The notes beneath the pieces are model-generated. The model searched no databases, was not told where the DNA came from, and saw nothing but the letters and a program-made list of their open reading frames with translations. Position numbers and translations under genes: made by a program. A stretch of 53,092 nt of DNA from an uncultured Mediterranea sp. (GTDB lineage: Bacteria; Bacteroidota; Bacteroidia; Bacteroidales; Bacteroidaceae), in contig CAMCUZ010000015.1 of the NCBI GenBank assembly GCA_945879145.1, positions 1 through 53,092 of the forward strand. Reading direction: 5' to 3'. Position 1 is the stretch's first letter, and the number at the start of each line of letters is the position of its first letter. Of the stretch, positions 7,437 to 15,604 are shown in pieces.

Positions 7437-10014
7437 TTTGAATCTTAACCCTTATCTTCTGAAGGTCAATATCACGGCTGCTGGAACCAACCATCACCTC
7501 GTACTCACCTGGGACGACACGCATGGTGCGGGTTGTTTCATCCCAGACCTCAAACGACTCACGAGGAAGTGAGATAGTGACATGCTTTGCTTCACCAGCC
7601 TTCAACGAGATGCGCTGAAATGCCCGGAGCGTCTTTTGGGGTCCATCGGTATCAGCTATCCTGCGGAGATAGACTTGAACCACCTCGTCACCTGCGCGTT
7701 GGCCACTGTTTCTAACCTTGATGGTCAGCTTGCCGTTCTTGTACTTCGGCTTGCCAAAAGCAAAAGAAGTATAACTCAGGCCATAACCAAACGCCCAGAG
7801 TGGCTCCCCTTTGAAATAACGGTAGGTGCGGTTGGCCATGGTGTAGTCAAGGAAATCGGGAAGGTCCTCCACCGAGCGGTAGAAGGTGACCGGCAGTTTA
7901 CCCGATGGGTTGTAATCACCAAAGAGTACATCAGCTACCGCATCTCCACCTCGCTCTCCCGGATACCAGGCTTGAATAATGGCCTCACTGTGCTCCACCT
8001 CCAGCACCAGAGCAATAGCTGACCCGGAGCAGTTGATGTAGATGACCTTTTTGCCTGCTTCATGGAGCGCCCTGATCAGGTCACGCTGACAAGTAGGCAA
8101 CTGAATATCCGTCCGGTCGCCACCCCGGAAGCCGTAGGCATCTACTTTCATCTCTTCGCCTTCAAGACTGGGCGAGATACCACCTGCAAAGATGACGTAA
8201 TCCGCATTTCCCACCTCCGAAAGAATCTCCTCCTTCGACTTCTGCTGTTGCACATAGAGATCGAACTGCATGTGAGCCATGCCGAACTCCTGGATATAGT
8301 CTATCTGGATATCATAACGTTCGCCTGGCTTAACATGGATCGTGTGCCGCCATTTCTGCACACCATGAGCCTGACGGAAACGGTTACTCAGGGTATTCCC
8401 GTTAATCACGACGCGATAGCCATCATCAGCCTCAAGGTGGAAGACGATGTCCTCTTCACGCTGTGGTTCAAATACCGCCCTGTAACTTCCGGTAAAGCTG
8501 TCAAGCGACACACCTGGAGCAAAAGCGGTATTGCCACCGTTGTTTAAAGCTATCGGCGTGGTATGAACCGCCTTAGCCACGGCAGGACCCTCTTTATTCG
8601 TATTGTTCCAGTACTCCACAGCCATTCCCTTCTCTCCCCACGGGGTCGTAAGTTCTGAGAAGCGACTGACTTTTATCAGATTATCAACCAATCCGCATCC
8701 ATTGATGTATCTCACATTCCCCTTACCGCTCAGCTTCTTTTCTATGCCTTGCAGGATAGTAACCGTCTGCGTGGGATAGCCGCTGTAGTTGCCCCACTGC
8801 ATCACGCTATCGGTAGCGTTGGGTCCCATCACGACCAGATTGATATCCTCCTTCGGCAACGGAAGGATGGCGTTGCTGTTGTGCAGGAGCACCATACTCT
8901 CCTGCGCCATTTGGTAGGCCAGTGCGTTATGCTCCTTAGAGCAGAGTCGCTCTTGGGGAATAGCTGCCCATGGAACAAGCGGCTGAGGGTCGAGATCGCC
9001 CAGCCGGATTCGACCTACCAGCAAGCGCTTGAGGGAGCAGTTGATGGCCTCCAGCGAGACCTCACCCTGCTGCAGCGCCTGGGGAAGATGCTTATATACC
9101 GAGCCACACTCCACGTCTGTGCCGGCCAGTACAGCTGTACCGGCTGCGATGCTGGGAGTTGGAGAGACGGCATGGCAATCCTTCATGTAGAAATCGCGGA
9201 TAGCACCACAGTCACTAACCACAATGCCCTGAAACCCCCACTCATCACGCAAGATATGCTGGAGGTAACGATTATTGCCACAGCAGGGATCACCATCGAT
9301 ACGTTGGTAGGCACACATCACCTCGGCCACTTCGCCCTCCTGCACGAGCGCTTTGAAAGCAGGGAGGTAGGTTTCCCACAGGTCGCGTTCAGGGAGGTTT
9401 TCTATGTTAAAGGTGTGGCGGTTCCATTCGGGACCTGAATGGACGGCAAAATGCTTAGCGCAGGCCAAGAGTTTCTTGTATTTGGCCTCTTTGGGTCCTT
9501 GAAGACCGTTGACCACAGCCAATCCCATACGTGAAGTGAGATAGGGATCCTCACCATAAGTCTCTTGTCCCCTGCCCCATCGGGGATCGCGGAAGATATT
9601 GATGTTGGGAGTCCAGAAGGAGAGACATTGATAACGGTTCATCTCATTTTTTGCCTTGGCCTGTACATTCTTGATTCTGGCTTCATCACTCACTGCATCA
9701 AAACATCGCTGAAGGAGCTGATCGTCCCATGAGGCGGCCATGGCCATCGTAATAGGGAAGACCGTGGTATAGCCATTTCTGCCCACGCCGTGAAGCGCCT
9801 CGTTCCACCAGTGGAAACTGGGTATGCCCAGTCGGGAAATGGCTGGCGACGCATCCATCATGAGACTGACCTTCTCCTCTAACGTCAGGCGCTGGATAAG
9901 GTCTTCTGCCCGACGTTCAGGAGAGAGCGTGACATCCTGATAGGGTAAGAGCTCTTGTGCAGAGAGGCCTGTGGCTACAAATAGAAGGATAATAACAAAA
10001 AACTTAGTTCTCAT
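7414..10014 (-). CDS. Glycoside hydrolase family 3 (beta-glucosidase/beta-xylosidase type) with PA14 insert
   Basis: GH3 enzymes release terminal beta-D-glucose or beta-D-xylose units with retention. The protein has a Sec signal (MRTKFFVIILLFVATGLSAQ), the N-terminal barrel with SFHWWNEALHGV, DPRWGRGQETYGEDPY and KHFAVHSGPE, and the nucleophile Asp268 in VVSDCGA. The C-terminal alpha/beta sandwich (SMVLLHNSNAILPLP) is interrupted at about residues 450-590 by a PA14-like domain (GSYRAVFEP through LEADDGYRVVINGN), and an Fn3-like domain forms the C-terminus (KVRNSGQRAGDEVVQVY). HWWNEALHG plus the PA14 insert fits the xylan 1,4-beta-xylosidase branch. The gene is convergent with SusD, so it is not in that operon, though it probably serves the same glycan. 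Its GC content is visibly lower than that of SusC/SusD. Confidence 0.92.
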   Translation of the reverse strand: MRTKFFVIILLFVATGLSAQELLPYQDVTLSPERRAEDLIQRLTLEEKVSLMMDASPAISRLGIPSFHWWNEALHGVGRNGYTTVFPITMAMAASWDDQLLQRCFDAVSDEARIKNVQAKAKNEMNRYQCLSFWTPNINIFRDPRWGRGQETYGEDPYLTSRMGLAVVNGLQGPKEAKYKKLLACAKHFAVHSGPEWNRHTFNIENLPERDLWETYLPAFKALVQEGEVAEVMCAYQRIDGDPCCGNNRYLQHILRDEWGFQGIVVSDCGAIRDFYMKDCHAVSPTPSIAAGTAVLAGTDVECGSVYKHLPQALQQGEVSLEAINCSLKRLLVGRIRLGDLDPQPLVPWAAIPQERLCSKEHNALAYQMAQESMVLLHNSNAILPLPKEDINLVVMGPNATDSVMQWGNYSGYPTQTVTILQGIEKKLSGKGNVRYINGCGLVDNLIKVSRFSELTTPWGEKGMAVEYWNNTNKEGPAVAKAVHTTPIALNNGGNTAFAPGVSLDSFTGSYRAVFEPQREEDIVFHLEADDGYRVVINGNTLSNRFRQAHGVQKWRHTIHVKPGERYDIQIDYIQEFGMAHMQFDLYVQQQKSKEEILSEVGNADYVIFAGGISPSLEGEEMKVDAYGFRGGDRTDIQLPTCQRDLIRALHEAGKKVIYINCSGSAIALVLEVEHSEAIIQAWYPGERGGDAVADVLFGDYNPSGKLPVTFYRSVEDLPDFLDYTMANRTYRYFKGEPLWAFGYGLSYTSFAFGKPKYKNGKLTIKVRNSGQRAGDEVVQVYLRRIADTDGPQKTLRAFQRISLKAGEAKHVTISLPRESFEVWDETTRTMRVVPGEYEVMVGSSSRDIDLQKIRVKIQISSPGSV

Positions 10015-10076
10015 GACTGTGTATATTTACGTGATTACAAATGGTAACAAACAATTATCGCTATGATTAGTGAGGA

Positions 10077-10105
10077 CAAAGTTACAGATTATTTTTGTAT
10101 AGCAA
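10077..10105 (-). promoter_or_regulatory. Likely promoter of the GH3 gene
   Basis: On the minus strand TTG (10105-10103) is followed 18 bases later by TAACTTTG (10084-10077), with the GH3 ATG at 10014. Spacing is slightly short. Confidence 0.45.
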
Positions 10106-10201
10106 ATGATTTCTGCAAATTAGTGTTTACTGAATATTATTCATTTAACTGAATATCAATTATATAAAACCGCTATTTCTGTTTATTTAACGAAAATGTA
10201 G

Positions 10202-10442
10202 TACCTTTGCTATGTTAAAACTGAAGTGAGATGAAATATTACGCATCACAAGACTCCGATGATGCTGAATACACTGCCTCCAGCCGCATGACGTGAGGCT
10301 TCTTAGTGCCATATATGAGATGTATGGTCAGCAACGCAAGATGTTCGAGGAGAAGAAAGTATTTATGCAGATTTGTCATTTTGTTATCAAAACAAACTTT
10401 ATACACTATGCTTTAAGCATATTTAAGAGCAACTTGCAATAA
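10202..10442 (+). pseudogene. Possible frameshifted small gene with intact promoter
   Basis: TACCTTTG at 10202-10209 is a good -7 box. An ATG at 10231 opens MKYYASQDSDDAEYTASSRM and ends at TGA 10294-10296. The next frame continues smoothly as RLLSAIYEMYGQQRKMFEEK and on to a TAA at 10440-10442. A single one-base shift near 10290 would join the two into a protein of about 70 residues. No family is recognised. The remainder of the 10015-10515 gap holds the GH3 and glutamine synthetase promoters. Confidence 0.3.
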
Positions 10443-10459
10443 CAAGAACAAATTTTGCT

Positions 10460-10467
10460 TACCTTTG
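10460..10467 (+). promoter_or_regulatory. -7 box of the glutamine synthetase gene
   Basis: TACCTTTG lies 49 bases before the ATG at 10516. A TTG at 10434-10436 is 23 bases upstream, a little far. The leader contains a 13-bp direct repeat (TTAAACTTAAAAC at 10473-10485 and 10500-10512) that could be an operator. Confidence 0.5.
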
Positions 10468-10515
10468 ACGCGTTAAACTTAAAACATCGAACCAACGATT
10501 TAAACTTAAAACGCC

Positions 10516-12021
10516 ATGAATTCACCAATCGATTTAAGCCCCAACCGGCTGGAGGCTTTCCTCCACAAGCCTTGCACCCAATTTACCAAGCAAGACATTA
10601 TAGAATATATCCGCCACGAAGAGGTGCAGATGGTCAACTTTATGTACCCCGCTGCAGATGGACGACTCAAGACTCTCAACTTCGTCATCAACAACCTGCA
10701 GTATCTGGAAACCATCCTGACCTGCGGCGAACGGGTCGATGGCTCCAGCCTCTTCCCCTTCATCGAGGCGGGCAGCAGCGACCTCTACGTCATCCCCATC
10801 TTCCGCACTGCCTTCCTCGACCCCTTCGCCTCTGAGCCTACTGTCACCATGCTCTGCCACTTCTTTAATAAGGATGGCCTACCGCTAGAGAGCGCCCCGC
10901 AATATACGCTCCACAAGGCCTGCGAAGCCTTCCGCCGCACCACGGGCATGGAGTTTCAGGCCATGGGCGAGCTGGAGTACTACGTCATCCAGCCTGAAGA
11001 GCCTGATACCTACCCCGCCACCGACCAGCGTGGCTACCACGAGTCGGCCCCCTTTGCCAAGTTCAACGACTTCCGCACCCGCTGCATGAGCTATGTGGCC
11101 CAGACAGGCGGAAAAATCAAGTACGGCCACTCGGAAGTGGGCAACTTCACGCTCAACGGACTGACCTACGAACAGAACGAGATTGAGTTCCTGCCGGTGA
11201 ATGCCGAATATGCCGCCGAACAGCTGATGCTGGCCAAGTGGGTGATCCGCAACCTGGCCTTTGAGGAGGGGTACGACGTCACCTTTGCACCCAAGATTAC
11301 CACAGGCAAGGCAGGCTCGGGGCTGCACATCCACATGCGTCTGATGCGCGACGGACAAAACTGTATGCTGAGCCACGGAGCCTTGAGCGATGACGCCCGC
11401 CGTGCCATTGCCGGCATGATGGACCTGGCTGATGCCATCACCGCCTTCGGTAATAAGAACCCTACCTCTTACTTCCGCCTGGTGCCCCACCAAGAGGCTC
11501 CCACCAACATCTGCTGGGGCGACCGCAACCGCTCCGTACTGGTGCGCGTACCCTTGGGTTGGACAGCAGAGAGCGACATGTGCCGCATTGCCAATCCGCT
11601 GGAGCCGGAAAGCCACCTCGACACCACGCAGAAGCAAACCGTAGAGATGCGCTCGCCCGATGGCTCAGCCGACCTCTACCAACTCATTGCAGGCCTGGCC
11701 GTGGCTTGCCGCCACGGTTTTGAGATGGCTGACGCCCTCGACGTGGCCCAACGCACCTACGTGAATGTCAATATCCACCAGGCCGAAAACGCCGACCGCC
11801 TCAAGATGCTGGCTCAGCTGCCCGACAGCTGCGTAGCATCGGCCGCCTGCCTGGAGCGCAAACGGGCCATCTTCGAGGAGCAAGGTGTCTTCAGCCCCGC
11901 CCTAATTGACGGCATCCTGAAGCAGCTACGCGCCTACGAAGACACTACGCTGCGCGAGCACTTGTCCACCCATCCCGACGAGATGGAGCAGCTGGTAAAG
12001 ACCCACTTCCATTGTGGGTAA
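10516..12021 (+). CDS. glnA: Glutamine synthetase, type I-like
   Basis: The enzyme makes glutamine from glutamate, ammonia and ATP. The 501-residue length fits the GSI-like class rather than the roughly 730-residue GSIII class also found in Bacteroidetes. The beta-grasp N-terminal domain carries the VNFMYPAADGRL block. The catalytic domain shows ELEYYVIQ (metal Glu), QNEIEFLP (metal/glutamate site), SGLHIHMRL (metal/ATP His), NKNPTSYFRLVPHQEAPTNI and RNRSVLVRVP. No adenylylation-type Tyr loop is obvious. It is expressed alone from its own promoter, with a double hairpin terminator after it. A role in glutamate/ammonia assimilation is expected. Some GS-like proteins act on other amines, so substrate identity is not certain. 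Confidence 0.85.
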   Translation: MNSPIDLSPNRLEAFLHKPCTQFTKQDIIEYIRHEEVQMVNFMYPAADGRLKTLNFVINNLQYLETILTCGERVDGSSLFPFIEAGSSDLYVIPIFRTAFLDPFASEPTVTMLCHFFNKDGLPLESAPQYTLHKACEAFRRTTGMEFQAMGELEYYVIQPEEPDTYPATDQRGYHESAPFAKFNDFRTRCMSYVAQTGGKIKYGHSEVGNFTLNGLTYEQNEIEFLPVNAEYAAEQLMLAKWVIRNLAFEEGYDVTFAPKITTGKAGSGLHIHMRLMRDGQNCMLSHGALSDDARRAIAGMMDLADAITAFGNKNPTSYFRLVPHQEAPTNICWGDRNRSVLVRVPLGWTAESDMCRIANPLEPESHLDTTQKQTVEMRSPDGSADLYQLIAGLAVACRHGFEMADALDVAQRTYVNVNIHQAENADRLKMLAQLPDSCVASAACLERKRAIFEEQGVFSPALIDGILKQLRAYEDTTLREHLSTHPDEMEQLVKTHFHCG

Positions 12022-12042
12022 AGTTCCACAGCAGCAGGTATC

Positions 12043-12100
12043 GTTGCGGTCATCTGGGGTGCATGATGGCCGCAACATGTCAATAAAAGCGGGTTTTATT
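12043..12100 (+). terminator. Tandem hairpin terminator after glutamine synthetase
   Basis: The first hairpin pairs GTTGCGGTCAT (12043-12053) with ATGGCCGCAAC (12066-12076), 11 bp with one G-U pair. The second pairs AATAAAA (12082-12088) with TTTTATT (12094-12100) and supplies the T-rich run. Confidence 0.6.
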
Positions 12101-12130
12101 TTGTAGTTCGCTCAACTTGCACTATCTTTG
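12101..12130 (+). promoter_or_regulatory. Promoter of fmt, nearly leaderless
   Basis: TTG at 12101-12103 and TATCTTTG at 12123-12130 are 19 bases apart. The fmt ATG at 12136 is only five bases beyond the -7 box, so transcription should begin at or within a base or two of the start codon. Confidence 0.65.
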
Positions 12131-12135
12131 CCGCC

Positions 12136-13134
12136 ATGGAAAAGAAAGATTTACGTATTGTCTATATGGGAACGCCCGACTTTGCCGTCGAGGCACTGCG
12201 ATGTCTTGTAGAGGGCGGATACAACGTGGTAGGGGTCATTACCATGCCCGACAAGCCTGCCGGACGTGGCCATAAGCTGCAATACTCACCCGTTAAGCAG
12301 TATGCACTCGACCATAACCTGCCACTGCTCCAACCGGAACGGCTCAAGGACGAGGCCTTCGTGGAGGCCCTACGCAGCTGGAAGGCCGACCTGCAGATTG
12401 TCGTGGCTTTCCGTATGCTGCCCGAGGTGGTCTGGTCGATGCCCCGCTTGGGGACCTTCAACCTCCACGCCTCTCTCCTGCCGCAATACCGCGGTGCAGC
12501 ACCCATCAACTGGGCCGTCATCAACGGCGATACGGAGACAGGTATCACCACCTTCTTCTTGAAGCACGAGATTGATACGGGCGAGGTGATTCAACAGGTG
12601 CGCGTACCCATCGCCCCCGAGGACAATGCAGGCACCGTCCACGACAGGCTGATGCTGCTCGGAGGAAAGCTGGTGACCGAGACGGTTGACCACATCCTCG
12701 ACGGCACGATCCACTCCATCCCTCAAGAGGAGCTGGCCGACTGCAGCTCGCTCCGTCCGGCTCCGAAAATCTTCAAGGAGACCTGCCGACTGCAGTGGAA
12801 TCAACCTACCCTGTCGCTCCACAACCTGGTGCGCGGCCTCTCACCCTACCCTGCTGCCTGGAGCGAACTCGTCAACCCCAACGGCGAGCGCCTCAGCGTG
12901 AAGATTTTTGAGACGGCACCCGCATCGTACAACACCACGATGGATGGAGCCCACCCTGCGAAGGCTCCAGTGCTCCCCGGAACCCTGCAGACCGACGGCA
13001 AGCACTACCTCTCAGTGGCCACCTCTGACGGATGGCTCAACCTGCTGCAACTGCAATTGCCCGGCAAGCGGCGCCTGTCCATCGAAGAGCTGCTTCGCGG
13101 ATTTCATCCCGACGCATCGTGGCGCATGGAATAA
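12136..13134 (+). CDS. fmt: Methionyl-tRNA formyltransferase
   Basis: Fmt formylates Met-tRNAi with 10-formyltetrahydrofolate for translation initiation. The 332-residue protein has the Rossmann N-terminal half starting IVYMGTPDFAVEAL, the tRNA-interacting loop MPDKPAGRGHKL, the catalytic block FNLHASLLPQYRGAAPINWA with the conserved Asn, His and downstream Asp (HEIDTGEV), and the C-terminal OB-like domain starting near KIFKETCRLQW. Length is normal. It is the first gene of a run with rpe (50 bases downstream) and comEC. Confidence 0.96.
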   Translation: MEKKDLRIVYMGTPDFAVEALRCLVEGGYNVVGVITMPDKPAGRGHKLQYSPVKQYALDHNLPLLQPERLKDEAFVEALRSWKADLQIVVAFRMLPEVVWSMPRLGTFNLHASLLPQYRGAAPINWAVINGDTETGITTFFLKHEIDTGEVIQQVRVPIAPEDNAGTVHDRLMLLGGKLVTETVDHILDGTIHSIPQEELADCSSLRPAPKIFKETCRLQWNQPTLSLHNLVRGLSPYPAAWSELVNPNGERLSVKIFETAPASYNTTMDGAHPAKAPVLPGTLQTDGKHYLSVATSDGWLNLLQLQLPGKRRLSIEELLRGFHPDASWRME

Positions 13135-13184
13135 CCCCAAGAATTACCTCTATCCTCATAAAACAGTAACTCATCATTCCCAAC

Positions 13185-13835
13185 ATGAAACCAATCATTG
13201 CCCCCTCTATCCTATCTGCCAACTTCACACACCTGCAAGAAGACATGGACATGCTGAACCGCAGCGAGGCCGACTGGATCCATATCGACATCATGGACGG
13301 TGTATTTGTGCCCAACATCAGCTTTGGATTCCCCGTGCTGAAGCATGTGGCCCGTCTGACCGAAAAGCCACTCGATGTACACCTGATGATTGTACAACCC
13401 GAAAAGTTCATCAACGAGGTCAAAGCATTAGGCACCAAAGTGATGAATGTACACTATGAATGCTGCCCCCACCTGCACCGCGTGGTACAGCAAATCCGCG
13501 AGGCTGGCATGGAGCCTGGTGTAACCATCAACCCCTCGACCCCCGTCAGCATGCTGCAGGACATCATTGAAGAGGTCTATGTAGTACAGGTGATGAGCGT
13601 GAACCCCGGATTTGGCGGACAGAAGTTCATCCCCCACTCGGTGGAGAAGGTTCGCCAACTGCGCGACCTAATCAGTCAGACCAATGCCAAGACCCTGATC
13701 GAGGTGGATGGCGGCGTAAACCTGAACACAGGTGCTCGACTTGTTGAGGCTGGAGCCGATATCCTCGTAGCCGGCAACGCGGTCTTTGCAGCTCCTGACC
13801 CCGAAATGGCTATCTACCAACTGAAGAACCTCTAA
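13185..13835 (+). CDS. rpe: Ribulose-phosphate 3-epimerase
   Basis: It interconverts ribulose 5-phosphate and xylulose 5-phosphate in the pentose phosphate pathway. This is a complete 216-residue TIM barrel: APSILSANF at the first strand, WIHIDIMDGVFVPNISFG with metal His and Asp, LDVHLMIVQPE with the second metal His, VMSVNPGFGGQKF for the phosphate loop, and IEVDGGVNLN with the second catalytic Asp. It is 50 bases after fmt and 18 bases before comEC, so it is probably co-transcribed with both. Confidence 0.97.
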   Translation: MKPIIAPSILSANFTHLQEDMDMLNRSEADWIHIDIMDGVFVPNISFGFPVLKHVARLTEKPLDVHLMIVQPEKFINEVKALGTKVMNVHYECCPHLHRVVQQIREAGMEPGVTINPSTPVSMLQDIIEEVYVVQVMSVNPGFGGQKFIPHSVEKVRQLRDLISQTNAKTLIEVDGGVNLNTGARLVEAGADILVAGNAVFAAPDPEMAIYQLKNL

Positions 13836-13840
13836 AGCAA

Positions 13841-13846
13841 AGGAGG
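13841..13846 (+). promoter_or_regulatory. Shine-Dalgarno sequence deciding the comEC GTG start
   Basis: AGGAGG lies seven bases before GTG 13854. Strong Shine-Dalgarno sites are uncommon in Bacteroidetes, and this one supports the non-ATG start. Confidence 0.6.
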
Positions 13847-13853
13847 CTGCGGC

Positions 13854-15530
13854 GTGCCGGTTCCCTATCCCTTGATCCGTGCACTCCTGCCCCTCTGCCT
13901 AGGCATCTGGGCAGGAGACTGCTACCCCCTCACGGCGGAACATCTCCTGCTGTGGGGAAGCTTTACAGGGGCTCTTCTCCTGCTGACGATAGCCTATCTG
14001 ATTGAACGCCACCGTTTGCGTCGCAGCCTCAGGCTGCGTGTGGCCACCTATTGCGACCTGCCCCTCCTCTCATTGGCCTTTGTCTTTGCTGGAGCCGCAC
14101 TGGCAACCTGCCACCGCCCCGTGGCACCACCATCCTCCATCAGCCACAAACGTACGGCCACCGATTGCTACCTGTTCGAACTCATCACGCCACCCAAGGA
14201 ACGCCCACGCACCTACGTCTGCCAAGCTCGACTGCTGGCCCAGAAAACGGCAAGCGACTCCACAATGCGGAGTGCCCCAGAAAGCACCTACCTGCTCTAC
14301 ATCCCGAAGGAGGAAGTCAACCCTGCAGCATGGCGGACAGGCCAGCTCCTCGTAGCCCGCACCACCCTACGCCCCTTCACCCAACTGCCCGACAGCAATC
14401 ACTTCGACTACCCCACCTACGCCCGTCGCCGTGGATGGAGCGGCACCGCCTACCTTACCCCCAAGAGTTGGATATTCCATGATCCCCCACAGGAGGGCAG
14501 GACCACCTCATGGGCCCAGCGGATACTGCACGGCATCTACTCCCTCAGGCAACAGCTCATCACCACATTCCAATCCTCCACGCTCGACGATGAATCGTTG
14601 GGGTTGATTACCGCCCTCACCTTAGGCGACAAGGCCCTACTGCCTGCCGAAACCAAAGCCACCTTTTCCCGTACCGGCGTCTCCCACCTACTGGCCCTCT
14701 CCGGACTCCACGTCGGCATCCTCTACGCATTGCTGCTCTTACCCACCTTCGCCCTACGCCGCCGCATCGGCTGGCTCCGTTCGCTCAACCTCCTTCTAGT
14801 ACTCTGCTTGCTGTGGGGCTTTGCACTCCTCACGGGCCTCTCGGCCTCTGTCGTGCGCAGCGTAACCATGTACTCGCTGCTCACACTGGGCCTCCTCCTG
14901 GGCAGCCCTACCATCAGCCTCAACACGCTCGCCTCGGCTGCCCTGCTGCTGCTCATCGTATGCCCCTACTGGCTCTTCGACGTAGGATTCCAGCTCTCCT
15001 GCACCGGCGTAGCCTCTATCCTCTACCTTACTCCCCCTCTCCAACAGCTCTACCACACCCATTCGCGCTGGAAGCAGGCTCTCTGGAACTTCATCACGGT
15101 ATCCACCACCGCACAGGTGGGCACGGCCCCCTTGGTAGCCTGCTACTTCGGGACCTTCTCCCCCTACTTTCTGCTAGCCAACGCCTGGAGCATCCCCCTC
15201 ATCACTCTACTACTCTACCTCAGCATCGCCTGGGTAGCGGGCTACGGTCTGACAGCCGCCTGTTCCCTACCGCTGCTCCCGTTGCTGGATCCGTTGCTCC
15301 CCACCCTCTTCGGTGGCCTGACCCACCTGTTGAGCAGTGGCCTTCATTTCATCCAACGGCTTCCTCTCTCCTGCATCAACCTGCCCCGTCCCGATGCTGC
15401 GGAATGCCTCATGCTGTACACCATCCTGCTGCTCCTCCCCCAGTGCCGAGGGCGCCTCCTTTACCCTATACTCCGATTCATCCTGCTGCTGATTTGGGTG
15501 CTGACACTTTATCACTATTTCATCCGATAA
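13854..15530 (+). CDS. comEC: ComEC/Rec2-family DNA-uptake channel protein (no beta-lactamase domain)
   Basis: ComEC forms the inner-membrane channel for single-stranded DNA in natural transformation. The start is GTG at 13854, backed by an AGGAGG site. The N-terminal half contains two to three membrane spans and the soluble DUF4131-like region. The Competence domain follows, with SLGLITALTLGDKALLPAETK and FSRTGVSHLLALSGLHVGILYALLLL, the family signature, then about eight further spans including LTGLSASVVRSVTMYSLL and SPTISLNTLASAALLLL. At 558 residues it ends soon after the last span, so the C-terminal metallo-beta-lactamase domain of Firmicutes ComEC is absent. Whether transformation occurs is unknown. 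Confidence 0.88.
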   Translation: MPVPYPLIRALLPLCLGIWAGDCYPLTAEHLLLWGSFTGALLLLTIAYLIERHRLRRSLRLRVATYCDLPLLSLAFVFAGAALATCHRPVAPPSSISHKRTATDCYLFELITPPKERPRTYVCQARLLAQKTASDSTMRSAPESTYLLYIPKEEVNPAAWRTGQLLVARTTLRPFTQLPDSNHFDYPTYARRRGWSGTAYLTPKSWIFHDPPQEGRTTSWAQRILHGIYSLRQQLITTFQSSTLDDESLGLITALTLGDKALLPAETKATFSRTGVSHLLALSGLHVGILYALLLLPTFALRRRIGWLRSLNLLLVLCLLWGFALLTGLSASVVRSVTMYSLLTLGLLLGSPTISLNTLASAALLLLIVCPYWLFDVGFQLSCTGVASILYLTPPLQQLYHTHSRWKQALWNFITVSTTAQVGTAPLVACYFGTFSPYFLLANAWSIPLITLLLYLSIAWVAGYGLTAACSLPLLPLLDPLLPTLFGGLTHLLSSGLHFIQRLPLSCINLPRPDAAECLMLYTILLLLPQCRGRLLYPILRFILLLIWVLTLYHYFIR

Positions 15531-15568
15531 TTTTAGCACGAAAATTTCGCCATTTGCCCCTTTTTGTG

Positions 15569-15576
15569 TACTTTTG
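15569..15576 (+). promoter_or_regulatory. -7 box of the DHH phosphoesterase gene
   Basis: TACTTTTG lies 28 bases before the ATG at 15605. The -33 region is weak (TTTCG about 20 bases upstream). Confidence 0.45.
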
Positions 15577-15604
15577 CCCTCTCACTAAACCCAAAAAGAG
15601 AAGT

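Noticed and set aside
14813..15604. Upstream extension of the DHH phosphoesterase frame
   Set aside because: It lies in another frame inside comEC with His/Pro-rich noise. The family N-terminus and a promoter place the start at 15605.
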